This document shows positions 27,521 to 36,323 of a stretch of DNA of 64,000 bases, piece after piece. The notes under the pieces are model-generated. The model made no database searches. It saw nothing but the letters and a program-made list of their open reading frames with translations, and was not told the origin of the DNA. The position numbers were made by a program, and so were the translations under genes. Location of the stretch: positions 620,001-684,000 of the forward strand of contig JAFS01000001.1 in the NCBI GenBank assembly GCA_000526255.1. Reading direction: 5' to 3'. Positions within the stretch are counted from its first letter, which is position 1, and every line of letters starts with the position of its first letter. Origin of the DNA: Verrucomicrobia bacterium LP2A (GTDB taxonomy: Bacteria; Verrucomicrobiota; Verrucomicrobiia; Methylacidiphilales; Methylacidiphilaceae).

Positions 27521-29164
27521 ATGGAGGTCAGCCCCCTGGCCGGCAAGCTGCCGCCCCTGTCGCTTCTCACCGACCTGGCGAAGCTTACGTCGGCTTATTA
27601 CGAGCTTTCACCCGACCCCAAGGACGGAGACCAGCGGGTCAAGTTCGGGACCTCGGGCCATCGCGGATCGAGCCTCCGCGGCTCCTTCAACCAGGGTCAC
27701 ATTCTTGCGATCAGCCAGGCGATCTGCGACTACCGCCGCGAACAGGGGATCTCGGGGCCGCTCTTTTTGGGCAAGGATACTCACGCGCTTTCCGAACCCG
27801 CATTCGCGACGGCTCTCGAAGTCCTCGCGGCCAACGGCGTCGAAGTCCGCATCGACCCCGAGCTCGGCTATACGCCCACCCCGGTCATCTCTCACGCCAT
27901 CCTGACCCACAATCGAGATTCCGGGGCGGGACAGGCCGACGGGATCGTCATTACTCCCTCCCACAACCCCCCGACCGACGGGGGCTTCAAATACAACCCT
28001 CCCCATGGGGGGCCGGCTGGCACGGTCCTCACCCGGGCGCTCGAGGAGCGGGCCAACGCTCTCTTGCCGGGAAACGGCTCGGAGGTACGCCGGATGCCCT
28101 ACGAGCGGGCTCTGCTCTCCGCCCAAGTCCAGCGCCACGACTACCTTGACAGCTATGGCCGCGGCCTCGCCTCGGTGGTCGATTGCGAGCTCCTCCGCTC
28201 CTCCTCGATCCGAATCGGCATCGACCCGCTGGGAGGTGCTGGCGTCCACTACTGGAAACCGATCGCCGAGCGCTACGGGTGGAACGTCACCCTCTTGAAT
28301 GAGACGGTCGACGCTACCTTTCGTTTCCTCACCGTCGATTGGGATGGCCAGATTCGGATGGACTGCTCCTCCCCCTACGCGATGGCGGGCCTGATCGGGC
28401 GGGCCCGGCAGTTCGACATCGCCTTCGGCTGCGACACCGACCACGACCGCCACGGGATCGTCGCTCCGAGCTGCGGGCTCCTCAATCCAAACCATTTCCT
28501 GGCCGTCGCCGCCTCCTACCTCTTCGGGGGCTCACGGGCCGGATGGAGTCCCGAAGCCGCCTTGGGGAAGACCGTGGTCAGCTCGGCCATCCTCGACCGG
28601 GTGGCGCAAGCCGCCAAGCGGCCGCTCTTTGAAGTGCCGGTCGGATTCAAGTGGTTCGTCGAAGGGTTCCTCTCCCGGACGCTCGGATTTGCGGGGGAGG
28701 AGAGCGCCGGAGCAACGCTCTTGCGGAAGGACGGCACGACATGGACGACGGACAAGGACGGCATGGTCCTGGGGCTCCTGGCGGCGGAGATCACCGCGCG
28801 GACCGGCAAGGACCCGGGGGTGCTCTACCAGGAGATCACCGGAAGGCTCGGCAATCCCTTCTACGAGCGGATCGACGCGCCCGCCAGCCATGAGCAGAAG
28901 AAGAAGCTGCTGGCCCTCTCGCCTGAGGAGATCGCGATGCCGACCCTTGCCGGCGATCCCGTGAGGGCCATCCTCAGTCGCGCGCCTTCGGGGGGCGAGA
29001 TCGGAGGAATCAAGGTCATCACCGAAAACGGCTGGTTTGCGGCCCGGCCGTCGGGTACCGAGGAGGTCTACAAGCTCTATGCGGAGAGCTTCCGGAACGT
29101 CCTCCACCTTCGCCAGATCCAGGAAGAGGCCCAGGCAATGCTCGCCAAGCTCTTCGCCCGGTAG
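27521..29164 (+). CDS. pgm: Phosphoglucomutase (alpha-D-glucose phosphate-specific)
   Basis: Interconverts glucose-1-phosphate and glucose-6-phosphate. The VKFGTSGHRGSSLRGSFN start region, the phosphoserine loop ITPSHNPPTDGGFKYNPPHGGPAG (here read as TPSHNPPTDGG), the metal-binding DTDHDRHG and the sugar-phosphate loop RPSGTEEVYKLYAE are all present. 547 residues, matching the Pgm type rather than the shorter GlmM. It would feed glycogen or the polysaccharide made by the GT2 enzyme nearby. Confidence 0.95.
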   Translation: MEVSPLAGKLPPLSLLTDLAKLTSAYYELSPDPKDGDQRVKFGTSGHRGSSLRGSFNQGHILAISQAICDYRREQGISGPLFLGKDTHALSEPAFATALEVLAANGVEVRIDPELGYTPTPVISHAILTHNRDSGAGQADGIVITPSHNPPTDGGFKYNPPHGGPAGTVLTRALEERANALLPGNGSEVRRMPYERALLSAQVQRHDYLDSYGRGLASVVDCELLRSSSIRIGIDPLGGAGVHYWKPIAERYGWNVTLLNETVDATFRFLTVDWDGQIRMDCSSPYAMAGLIGRARQFDIAFGCDTDHDRHGIVAPSCGLLNPNHFLAVAASYLFGGSRAGWSPEAALGKTVVSSAILDRVAQAAKRPLFEVPVGFKWFVEGFLSRTLGFAGEESAGATLLRKDGTTWTTDKDGMVLGLLAAEITARTGKDPGVLYQEITGRLGNPFYERIDAPASHEQKKKLLALSPEEIAMPTLAGDPVRAILSRAPSGGEIGGIKVITENGWFAARPSGTEEVYKLYAESFRNVLHLRQIQEEAQAMLAKLFAR

Positions 29165-29174
29165 CGACCGAAGG

Positions 29175-30770
29175 TTATGCCTCGAGCCGCGAGGCTTCGA
29201 GTGCCTCCGGGTGGAGCACGAACTCGTCGAGGCTGATGATCGCCTGCTCCACGGCGTCGGCTCCCAGCATCTCCTCGGGATCCAGCGAGTGGAGGAAACG
29301 CCGGAACTGGAGGAGCGCCTTCAATGCCTCTCCTTCGCTCCGGACCCGTTCCCGGATCCGCCTAATTTCCTGGCGCGCGTCGATCTTGCCTTCCAGGACG
29401 AGCATCTTGGCCAGGCTGAGATTCTCGGCGACCGTGAACTCGTCGAAATAGATCCGCCGCAGGACCTCGATTAGCCGCTCGCCCGCTCTCGCACGCCTTT
29501 GCAGCAGCCGACAGCTCCGGTCGATCTCCTCCATCGAGATCTCGATCATCCGCTGGAAGGTCAGGAGCTCCTGGGGATGGAGGGCGGGGAAGGAGAGGGA
29601 GGCCAATTGCCGGAGCTCCTCCTCGATCGGCATCTGATTGAGGATTCGCTTGATCGAGGGGAGCGGGCGAACGCGCAGCGGCTCGAGCGGCTTCTTCTTG
29701 AGCAAGCGAAAGAGCCGCTCGGTATCGAAGCCCCGCGCCTCGAAGCGCGTCTCCAGGAAGCCGACATACCCGGCTTCCTGGAGGTTGGGGCGTCCCGCCC
29801 TCCCGGCCATCTGGAGAAACTCCATCTTGGCGATGGGTCCGGTGACGTAGCGTGCCAGCTGGGCGAAGAGGACCGTCTTTACCGGAAGATTGATTCCCAG
29901 GGAAAGCGCATCGGTGGCCGCGACGGCCAGGAGCAGGTTTTCCCGGGCGAGCCGCTCGACGAAGAGCTTCTCCTTGTAGAGCAGCGTGCCATGGTAGATG
30001 GCCACTCCCCCAGTCGTCATCCGGAGAAGATCGGGCCGATCGACTCGGTAGCGCTTGGCCAGCTCCCGAACCCGTTCCCGCTGCGGCGCCCGCATCCTCC
30101 CCTGGGCGGACGAATAGAGCTCCCCCGCCAGCCCCATCACCCCTTTGTACGAGAAGGCGAAGACGAGCACGGGTGAGAGCTCCTCCCAGAGCTTTCGCGC
30201 GGAAGGCTCCCGATCCAGATAGTGGATGGGAACGGGACGGCGGTCCTGCTCGATCAGCTCGATCGGCCGCGCCGCCAGCCGCGAGAGATAGGAGAGGAAT
30301 CGTCGGGCATCCACCGTCGCCGAAAGGAAGAGAAGATCGCTTTCGGGGTGCGTGCCGGCGACTCCCTCGGCGTAGGCGCGGGCGCGGTCGGGGTTGTGGA
30401 CCATGTAGTGGATCTCATCGACGATCACGCGCTGCCGCGGGAGGCCGCAAAAGCGGTTGGCATAGACCTCCTGGGTCATGCAGAGAATCGGAGCCTCGGA
30501 ATTGCGCTTCACATCCCCCGTGAGGATCCCCACTCCCTCCCCGAAGAGAGCCCGAAGCTCCAGATACCGTTCATTGGAGAGGGCCTTGATCGGAGCCGTG
30601 AAGATCACCCGGCGGCCCGGCTCCTCCCAGAGCTTCGCCCAGCGGTAGGCAACCACCGTCTTCCCGCTGCCCGTTGGGGCGGCGATCAGGGCGCTCTTGT
30701 CGCGCACCCGCTCCAGCGCGTCGGCCTGCCACGGATAGAGATCGATCCGTTTTCCGTAAAGATTGCGCAT
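29175..30770 (-). CDS. Ski2-like DEAD/DEAH-box helicase
   Basis: Superfamily 2 helicase of 531 residues. Motif I APTGSGKT (31-38), Ia TAPIKALSNERY, II DEIH, III LSATVD and the C-terminal motifs ATDALSLGINLPV and QMAGRAGRP are in order. A helical tail follows in place of a known accessory domain. The likely role is RNA or DNA unwinding, but the substrate is not deducible. The ATG was chosen over a TTG 45 bases upstream because helicase homology starts immediately. It converges on pgm with a ten-base gap. Confidence 0.88.
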   Translation of the reverse strand: MRNLYGKRIDLYPWQADALERVRDKSALIAAPTGSGKTVVAYRWAKLWEEPGRRVIFTAPIKALSNERYLELRALFGEGVGILTGDVKRNSEAPILCMTQEVYANRFCGLPRQRVIVDEIHYMVHNPDRARAYAEGVAGTHPESDLLFLSATVDARRFLSYLSRLAARPIELIEQDRRPVPIHYLDREPSARKLWEELSPVLVFAFSYKGVMGLAGELYSSAQGRMRAPQRERVRELAKRYRVDRPDLLRMTTGGVAIYHGTLLYKEKLFVERLARENLLLAVAATDALSLGINLPVKTVLFAQLARYVTGPIAKMEFLQMAGRAGRPNLQEAGYVGFLETRFEARGFDTERLFRLLKKKPLEPLRVRPLPSIKRILNQMPIEEELRQLASLSFPALHPQELLTFQRMIEISMEEIDRSCRLLQRRARAGERLIEVLRRIYFDEFTVAENLSLAKMLVLEGKIDARQEIRRIRERVRSEGEALKALLQFRRFLHSLDPEEMLGADAVEQAIISLDEFVLHPEALEASRLEA

Positions 30771-30942
30771 CGGAAGGCTAGGCGGATCGGCGGCGCGGAG
30801 ACCGGCGCCCAGCAACGGGTAAGGTCGGCACGGACAACGTTCGGCTCTTTTCCTTTTTTGCTCAAGGGAATAAATAAGGAGAGAAAAGATCGACCGGCCG
30901 GTGGATTGGACGCGAATCGGGCCGCTTTTCCGGTGACTTTCG

Positions 30943-32073
30943 ATGAAACGGGCTTTCGCTGAACTGCCCCTGCATAGCGGGAAGGCGCCCTCCGCCCTCT
31001 TCGACCGGATGGTGCGCCTCTCCGGAGCAGTGGTGATGGCGATCGTCGACGAGCATGGTTCGGACGAGATGCTCCGCCGTCTCGCCGATCCCTGGTGGTT
31101 TCAGGCCTTCGGCTGCCTGCTCGGCTTCGACTGGCACTCCTCCGGCCTGACGACCGTAACCTGCGGCGCGCTTAAGGAGGCGTACCGGGCCTACGGCAGC
31201 GAGCTGGGAGTCGTGGTGGCCGGAGGGAAGGGGGCGACGAGCCGGAAGGCGCCGGAGGAGATCGCGCGCGCCGCCGATCGTCTCGGCGTCTCCCAAGGGG
31301 AGCGCCTCGTCTATGCCTCGCGGATGAGCGCCAAGGTCGATTCGGCTGCCGTTCAGGACGGCTACGCGCTCTACCATCACAGCTTCTTCTTTACTCCCCG
31401 GGGCGGCTGGTGCGTCGTCCAGCAAGGGATGAACGAAGGATGCGGGAGGGCCCGCCGCTACCACTGGATGGGCGAATCGGTCGCTGACTTCGTCTGCGAG
31501 CCCCATGCCGGGATCGGCGACCTTTTTAGCCCCTCCGAGGATGCTCCGGGATCAGCCTCGGGTGACCTCCTGAACATGATCGCTGCGGAAGCGGGCCCCA
31601 ACCGCGCGGCGAGCGCCGCCCTCGTTCGGGACGATCCGGAGCGGCTCCTGGAGACCCTGCAAGCCGCGGTCGAGGGACCGACTCTTTTTGCGCCGGCGCG
31701 GCACGTGCTGCTTCCGATCGATGTCAACCTCCCGAGGCTCGGACGCATCGTCGCCGCCGCACACCGGACCGCCCCGAAAGACTTTGAAGCCCTGCTCGGG
31801 ACACCGCAAATCGGCCCCAAGGCAATCCGAAGCCTGGCGCTCACGGCTGAGATCATCTACGGGGCTCCCGTCTCCCACCGGGATCCTACCCGCTCGAAGC
31901 GATGGGCCGACTATGCCTATGCGCACGGCGGCAAGGACGGACACCCCTTTCCCGTCGACCGGCGTCTCTACGATCAGGATATTGCCGTCGTTACCGATGC
32001 GGTCCGCAAATCACGCCTCGGCCACACCGAAAAGACCGAAGCGCTGCGGCGGCTCGCTCGGCTGGGGGGCTAA
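30943..32073 (+). CDS. DUF763 family protein
   Basis: A 376-residue cytoplasmic protein with the DUF763 pattern: RAFAELPLHSGKAP at the start, LGFDWHSSGLTTV, YHHSFFFTPRGGWCVVQQGMN, YHWMG and the closing DVNLPRLGRIVAAAH and FPVDRRLYDQDI segments. The family is widespread in thermophiles and archaea and has no established biochemical function. The helix-hairpin-helix-like segment near TPQIGPKAIRSLAL hints at nucleic acid contact, which is inference. Confidence 0.85.
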   Translation: MKRAFAELPLHSGKAPSALFDRMVRLSGAVVMAIVDEHGSDEMLRRLADPWWFQAFGCLLGFDWHSSGLTTVTCGALKEAYRAYGSELGVVVAGGKGATSRKAPEEIARAADRLGVSQGERLVYASRMSAKVDSAAVQDGYALYHHSFFFTPRGGWCVVQQGMNEGCGRARRYHWMGESVADFVCEPHAGIGDLFSPSEDAPGSASGDLLNMIAAEAGPNRAASAALVRDDPERLLETLQAAVEGPTLFAPARHVLLPIDVNLPRLGRIVAAAHRTAPKDFEALLGTPQIGPKAIRSLALTAEIIYGAPVSHRDPTRSKRWADYAYAHGGKDGHPFPVDRRLYDQDIAVVTDAVRKSRLGHTEKTEALRRLARLGG

Positions 32074-32098
32074 CCGCTCGGCGGAGTGCCGCGGACCC

Positions 32099-32935
32099 CT
32101 ATTCCGCGTAAAGCTGGAGGAGGCGTCGCACCCGTCGGGCGCTCACCAGGAAAGCGGACGGGGGAAAGGTGATTGCGGCGGGATAGCGTCCGATCTCCAA
32201 AAGGGAAGCTTCCTCTTTCCCCGCCGGGGCCCGCACCTCGATCCGCCAGACATCGCGCCACTGCGTGGCCAGAAGCCACCACCAGCAGCAGCCCTTGATC
32301 CAGACGATGACGGGCGCCTGACCGAGAAAGGAGGCGAGCGTGTCATAATCGGGTGGGAGAAGCGGGTGAAGCCGCAGGTTGATCTCCCGAGGTATGCATT
32401 CCCCTTCCCAGGCGTGCTCCTTCTCGACCAGCTCCTGGAGAAGCGCCGAAGCGGCGATCGATTCAGCGGCGAGAGACGAGGGGGGAGGCGTCAGCGGGGG
32501 TAGAGCGGCCGTCCCCTCCCACGCAAACTTTGGAAGCACTCCGACGTCGATCGTATAGGAGACCTCTTCGGCGCCGATCGGCTTCGCGGTGAACCAGACC
32601 CCGTTCAGCATGGTCGCCATCGCGGCCTGTGCATCTCTCTCCGGGGCCTCCACGATGGCGGTTCCTTCTCCCAGGATCCCCAGCAGCAGCTCCTGCTCCT
32701 CGGGATCGAGACCCGAGAGCGGGATTTGCGTGGGCCGCTCCCACAAGCGCTGGCTCACAAGCGCCCGTTCGAGCGCCAAGAGCACTTCCTCGATGCGCGG
32801 CGCATAGTCGAGGGACGGCTTGTCTGGCTTCGAAAGGGCAACTTTCTTTTTTGCCTTCTCGATCTTTCCGAACGAAAAGGGAAGCTTGCCCTTGCCGGCT
32901 GCAAGCGGGCTCAGCGATTTCCTGGAGGAGAGCAT
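32099..32935 (-). CDS. hupH: HupH/HyaF-type hydrogenase expression/maturation protein
   Basis: The 278-residue protein carries the HupH pattern: ELLLGILGEGTAIVEAP in the middle (compare the family LLGEGEVS), NGVWFTAKPIGAEEVSYTIDVG, and the C-terminal region TQWRDVWRIEVRAPAGKEEASLLEIGRYPAAI. HupH assists folding and iron-sulfur assembly of the small subunit of uptake [NiFe]-hydrogenases. No hydrogenase structural gene is present in the window, so it is an isolated accessory gene. Similarity is moderate and only the C-terminal half is strongly characteristic. Confidence 0.7.
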   Translation of the reverse strand: MLSSRKSLSPLAAGKGKLPFSFGKIEKAKKKVALSKPDKPSLDYAPRIEEVLLALERALVSQRLWERPTQIPLSGLDPEEQELLLGILGEGTAIVEAPERDAQAAMATMLNGVWFTAKPIGAEEVSYTIDVGVLPKFAWEGTAALPPLTPPPSSLAAESIAASALLQELVEKEHAWEGECIPREINLRLHPLLPPDYDTLASFLGQAPVIVWIKGCCWWWLLATQWRDVWRIEVRAPAGKEEASLLEIGRYPAAITFPPSAFLVSARRVRRLLQLYAE

Positions 32936-33361
32936 AGAAGGTGTCAGTCGTCAGCCAGGTGGGGATTCTCCCTCGGTTTCGGGATAACGACCGTCTCGGC
33001 CGCTTCGCGCCCGAAGGGTGCGGAAGCCATTGCATCGCCGGCAAGAACAGGGGCGCCGGCGCTCGACAAACGGACTCTCATTGTTCCATAAAGCCTGGTT
33101 AGTTATTCTTAATGAACAGACCCTTCTTCGCAAGCAGGAAGGTCAAGCGAAGATACCCTGTATTGATATACGGCATTTCCCTGATTGCCGATCCGATTAC
33201 TGCCTATCCAAGGCGATCAAAAGAGGCTGACGATGCGTGGCTCCCCTTGGTGGTCTCAGCCGACGCGAAATCCTCGTTGTCGTTCCGCCTTTCCAAACGT
33301 ACCCTCTTGTCATCCCCCGCTTGGGAGAGATTGTGCGTTTCCCGAGGCTACGGGCCAAGAA
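32936..33361. other. Intergenic region upstream of tRNA-Ser
   Basis: About 425 bases with lower GC in the middle (the stretch near 33090-33170). No coding frame shows family features, and no repeat was seen. It probably holds the promoters of hupH (minus) and the tRNA (plus). Confidence 0.4.
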
Positions 33362-33449
33362 GGACAGGTGGCAGAGCGGTTGAATGCGGCGGTCTTGAAA
33401 ACCGCTAGCCCGCAAGGGCTCGTGGGTTCGAATCCCACCCTGTCCGCCA
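33362..33449 (+). tRNA. tRNA-Ser(UGA)
   Basis: Acceptor arms GGACAGG and CCTGTCC pair, and CCA is encoded at 33447-33449. The anticodon loop CTTGAAA carries TGA for serine, the long variable arm (TAGCCCGCAAGGGCTC) is as expected for tRNA-Ser, and the T arm is GTGGGTTCGAATCCCAC. The island recombinase gene runs into it from the opposite strand. Confidence 0.96.
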
Positions 33450-35038
33450 CCTCAGTCCCTGTATGGGCACTGCGTTTACGCCACCATTCGCCACGAGCGC
33501 CTGAAGCAGCCGGGACTTCGATCCCATGATACGGACCTCGCCTTCGGCGACCTCGACCCGCTGTGCGAGAGCGCGAAGGTGGTCGCGACGATAGCCGCCG
33601 CCTTCGAGCCGGATGCGCTGGCGCGCGGCGCGGGCGAACTTGCTCAACATCTGCGGCGTGACCGCCTTGCTCCCTGAGTTCTGGAGCATGGCCTGGGCGC
33701 GCTCCGCGTCGGCCTTCGTCTGGTCGCGGATGGCCTTGAGGCCATCGATGCGGTCCTTGAGAGCCGAATCGCCGATATCGGCCACTCCGGCTTCGATAGC
33801 GTCGTAGAGGCGCTTGAGCCGGGCTTCCGATTCCGCCGAACGCCTATTCAACTCGGCAATATGCTCGCGCTGGCGCTCGGATCGCTCCTGCCGCCGGTCG
33901 AGCACCGTGGCGAGGATAGCTTCCAGCCGCTCGGGCTGAAGCAAGCGTTCTTCCAGATGGCTGGCGACAAGATCATCCAGCTTGTCCATCGGCACGGCCA
34001 TGCCTTCGCAAGCGGTCGGCCCCTGCCGGGCCTTGGTCGAACAGGCGTAGTAGCGATAGCGCCCGCCCTTGCCGGTGCGGATGGTCATGGCCCCGCCGCA
34101 CTTGGCGCAATGGATCAGGCCGGTGAGCATCGTCGGACCACTGATGACGGCGGATGGCGTCACCGTGGGATGGCGGGCCTTGAGCAGCGCCTGCACCGCG
34201 TCGAAGGTCTCGCGGTCGACGATCGGCGGGACGGGCACGACCACCACCTCGCTGACTGGCTTCAACTCCTTGGACTTCGACCGCTTGTTGAACTCATGCT
34301 CACCGACATAGGTGCGGCGGGTCAGGATGCGGTGGACTTGGCCGATGCCCCAGCGCCCACCATCGCGGGTGAAGATGCCGTTGCGGTTCAGATAGCTGAC
34401 GATGTTCTTCACGCCCATCTGGCCCTTGGCACCGTCGCCGTGGAGCGCAAGCCGGTAGATCAGCCGCACCGTCTCGCCGTGGAGCGGGTCTATCTCCAGC
34501 TTCTTCTTGACCTTCGCGCCGCGCTGCTCGGCCGCGACGACACGGTAGCCGATGGGCGGCAGCGAACCATTCCAGAAGCCTTGCCGTGCATTCTCCTTCA
34601 AAGCCCGCATGACGTGCTTGGCGTTCTCCTTGGATTGGTACTCGTCGAACAGCGCCATGATCTGCCGCATCATCTGATGCACCGGATCGTCGCCGATCTC
34701 CTGGGTGATCGACAGCAGCTTGACGCCGTTCTTCGCCAACTTGCGGACGTAGAACTCCATATCGAAGGCATCGCGGAAAAAGCGGCTGAACGAGTGGACA
34801 ACCACCACGTCGAACGGCGCGGGCTTGGACGTGCCCGCCTCGATCATCCGCTGGAATTCGGGGCGGCGGTCGTTGGTCGCCGACGCGCCTGGCTCCACAT
34901 AGGTTTCGACGAGCTGGTAGCCGCGCGAAGCGCAGTAGGCTTCGCCCTGGTGCTTCTGGTCGGGATGGAGACATCGTGCTCGGCCTGCCGCGCCGTCGAG
35001 ACGCGCAAGTAAAGGGCGGCGCGCAGCGGCACGGTCAT
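33405..35038 (-). pseudogene. Large serine recombinase with a frameshift
   Basis: The N-terminal resolvase domain starts MTVPLRAALYLRVSTARQ with the catalytic serine in RVST, but the frame breaks after HDVSIP. One missing base near 34971-34974 moves the continuation (DQKHQGEAYCASRGYQL) into the next frame, which then stays open through the resolvase core (SRFFRDAF), the recombinase domain and the zinc-ribbon (CAKCGGAMTIRTG...C) to a coiled-coil tail. Without the break it would be about 540 residues. The last 14 codons (WRTGWDSNPRALAG) are antisense to tRNA-Ser, so the original 3' end seems to have been replaced at integration. The break may be decay or a base-call error. Confidence 0.85.
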
Positions 35039-35059
35039 GGCGTGTATCTCCCGGTCAGA

Positions 35060-35284
35060 TCATCGGTCCGCCCCGAACACCTCATCGAACAGGTCGGCAA
35101 ACCATCGCTCGAACACCTCCACCTCGGCCTCGGTAACCGGGACATGCTCAGGCCTGTCGTCGGTGACGGCCCAGGTCGAAAGGTCATGCTTCGGCGGCCG
35201 GCCGGGGAACGGCCAAGGGTCTCCGAGCAGCTTTTCAAGCTGCTCGGAGACCGTAGGAACCGATTTGACGACAGGTCGGGGCAT
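35060..35284 (-). CDS. Small conserved acidic protein beside the recombinase
   Basis: A 74-residue product (MPRPVVKSVPTVSEQLEKLL...) with a C-terminal acidic helix (EAEVEVFERWFADLFDEVFG). I do not recognise a named family; small proteins of this kind commonly sit next to island recombinases. It reads toward the recombinase, 21 bases away, and may be co-transcribed with it. Confidence 0.5.
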   Translation of the reverse strand: MPRPVVKSVPTVSEQLEKLLGDPWPFPGRPPKHDLSTWAVTDDRPEHVPVTEAEVEVFERWFADLFDEVFGADR

Positions 35285-35372
35285 GCCGGGAGTATCGCGC
35301 CGGCGGGCGGCAAGCAGAATGGCCCATGATTGCGCCACGACGCGCCCCGATACACCTCGTTCGTGACGCTTC

Positions 35373-35732
35373 TCATCGTTCCCCTTTCCGGCCCGTTCTC
35401 GGCGACACTGCCAGGCCGAGGAACACCATCAAGGCCTGGTTGAGCCGGACCACATCCTCGTCGTCCAGCCGGCCGACCCGCTCGCCGACCTTGGACTTTG
35501 GGACGGTAGTGATCTTGTCCACCATAAGCCGGGAGACGGCACGCAGCCCGTTGCGCTCGTTCGGTTCGACTGGCAGCCGGAACAGGGGCACTTCGGTCGG
35601 GTCCGTGGTGAAGGCGCAGATCGTGATGGAGTCGGTTGCGTCGAAGGCGTCGTCCTGGACGATGACGACAGGGCGTAGCTTGCCCGCATAGTCCTTGCCG
35701 CCGGAGACGGTCCAAATCTCTCCGCGCTTCAT
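35373..35732 (-). CDS. MazF/PemK-type toxin (type II toxin-antitoxin)
   Basis: A 119-residue endoribonuclease of the PemK/MazF fold: KRGEIWTVSGG at the start, the KLRPVVIVQDDAF strand, ITICAFTTDP, and LMVDKITTVPKSKVGERVGRL, with the usual C-terminal helix. Such toxins cut mRNA when their antitoxin is degraded. The start overlaps the antitoxin stop by four bases, the normal antitoxin-first order. Confidence 0.9.
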   Translation of the reverse strand: MKRGEIWTVSGGKDYAGKLRPVVIVQDDAFDATDSITICAFTTDPTEVPLFRLPVEPNERNGLRAVSRLMVDKITTVPKSKVGERVGRLDDEDVVRLNQALMVFLGLAVSPRTGRKGER

Positions 35733-35953
35733 TCATCGTCCCAGTTGGACACTGCGTCGATGAACGCCTGATCCTCGGCCGCATGGGTGCTCGCCGCCAC
35801 GGCCGCCGATTGGCGGTGCGCCTCCGCCCGGAAGGACGACGCGCGCACGTCCGGCACCCAAATCTGGATTGGCCGCAGGCCCTGGGCGCGCAGCCGGTCG
35901 CGGTGCTCCTGCACCTTCATCTTGGTAGGCTTCGCGCCTCTCGCCTGGGCCAT
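35729..35953 (-). CDS. MazE-like antitoxin (DUF3018)
   Basis: The 74-residue protein fits DUF3018: MKVQEHRDRLRAQGLRPIQIWVPDVRA followed by the ARAEAHRQSAAVAAS-like helix and an acidic C-terminus (AFIDAVSNWDDE) that would wrap the toxin. The ATG at 35953 is the first codon of the homologous part; the frame is open upstream but crosses the operator palindrome. Upstream lies a perfect palindrome, a likely autoregulatory site. Confidence 0.85.
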   Translation of the reverse strand: MAQARGAKPTKMKVQEHRDRLRAQGLRPIQIWVPDVRASSFRAEAHRQSAAVAASTHAAEDQAFIDAVSNWDDE

Positions 35954-35971
35954 GCCTCGGTTCCTTGATGT

Positions 35972-35985
35972 GGTTACATGTAACC
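35972..35985. promoter_or_regulatory. 14-base perfect palindrome upstream of the antitoxin gene, candidate operator
   Basis: GGTTACATGTAACC reads the same on both strands and lies 19 bases upstream of the antitoxin start. Toxin-antitoxin operons are usually repressed by the antitoxin at such sites. Binding is inferred. Confidence 0.5.
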
Positions 35986-36093
35986 TATCATGCGGCGCTC
36001 GGCATGGAAAGCGGATTCGATCCGGCAGCTCGACTATCGCCGACTGAGAAATGTGTAAAAAGTTGTTGTTACGCAATATGTTGACGGCACAGC

Positions 36094-36176
36094 GCACATT
36101 GCGCCCCAAGACCGCACATTGCCGGATCGGCGAAAAACCGAAGCAAAATCAATCGACCGACCGAGCCGCAATGTGC
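36094..36176. repeat. Three copies of a GCACATTGC nonamer
   Basis: GCACATTGC occurs directly at 36094-36102 and 36114-36122 and inverted (GCAATGTGC) at 36168-36176, all in the divergent space between the antitoxin and the R-M operon. The second and third copies form a longer inverted pair, CCGCACATTGC and GCAATGTGCGG. A protein-binding or recombination site is possible. Confidence 0.5.
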
Positions 36177-36184
36177 GGCCTTTT
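36165..36184 (+). terminator. Small hairpin followed by a T-run
   Basis: GCCGCA and TGCGGC pair around a three-base loop and are followed by CTTTTA. It resembles a weak intrinsic terminator reading toward the R-M operon, and overlaps the inverted nonamer. Confidence 0.35.
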
Positions 36185-36255
36185 ATCTGGCCCTCTGAGT
36201 GGCTCCGCCCCCAGGCTCCTCCCCCGTCCATCGCCACTTCATGGTACGCTTTTCT

Positions 36256-36284
36256 TTGGACTGTCCCGTCGCCGGCACTACAAT
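36256..36284 (+). promoter_or_regulatory. Sigma-70 type promoter of the R-M operon
   Basis: TTGGAC (36256-36261) and TACAAT (36279-36284) are separated by exactly 17 bases, and each differs from consensus at only one or two positions. Transcription would start near 36291, about 33 bases before the first gene. Confidence 0.65.
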
Positions 36285-36285
36285 G

Positions 36286-36298
36286 CACCTACCTGGTG
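36286..36298. promoter_or_regulatory. Inverted repeat at the transcription start, candidate operator
   Basis: CACC-TACCT-GGTG lies immediately after the -10 box, covering the expected start point. A repressor bound here would block the R-M operon; the ribbon-helix-helix protein encoded next is the obvious candidate. This is inferred from position only. Confidence 0.4.
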
Positions 36299-36323
36299 TA
36301 AAGTGATGATTCAGGAGGTAGCT

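Noticed and set aside
35035-35784. Long minus-strand frame across the MazEF genes
   Set aside because: Out of frame with the recognised toxin and antitoxin and without family features.
36111-36180. Repeated nonamers considered as a CRISPR array
   Set aside because: Only three short copies, one inverted, with unequal spacing; no repeat-spacer structure and no cas genes in the window.
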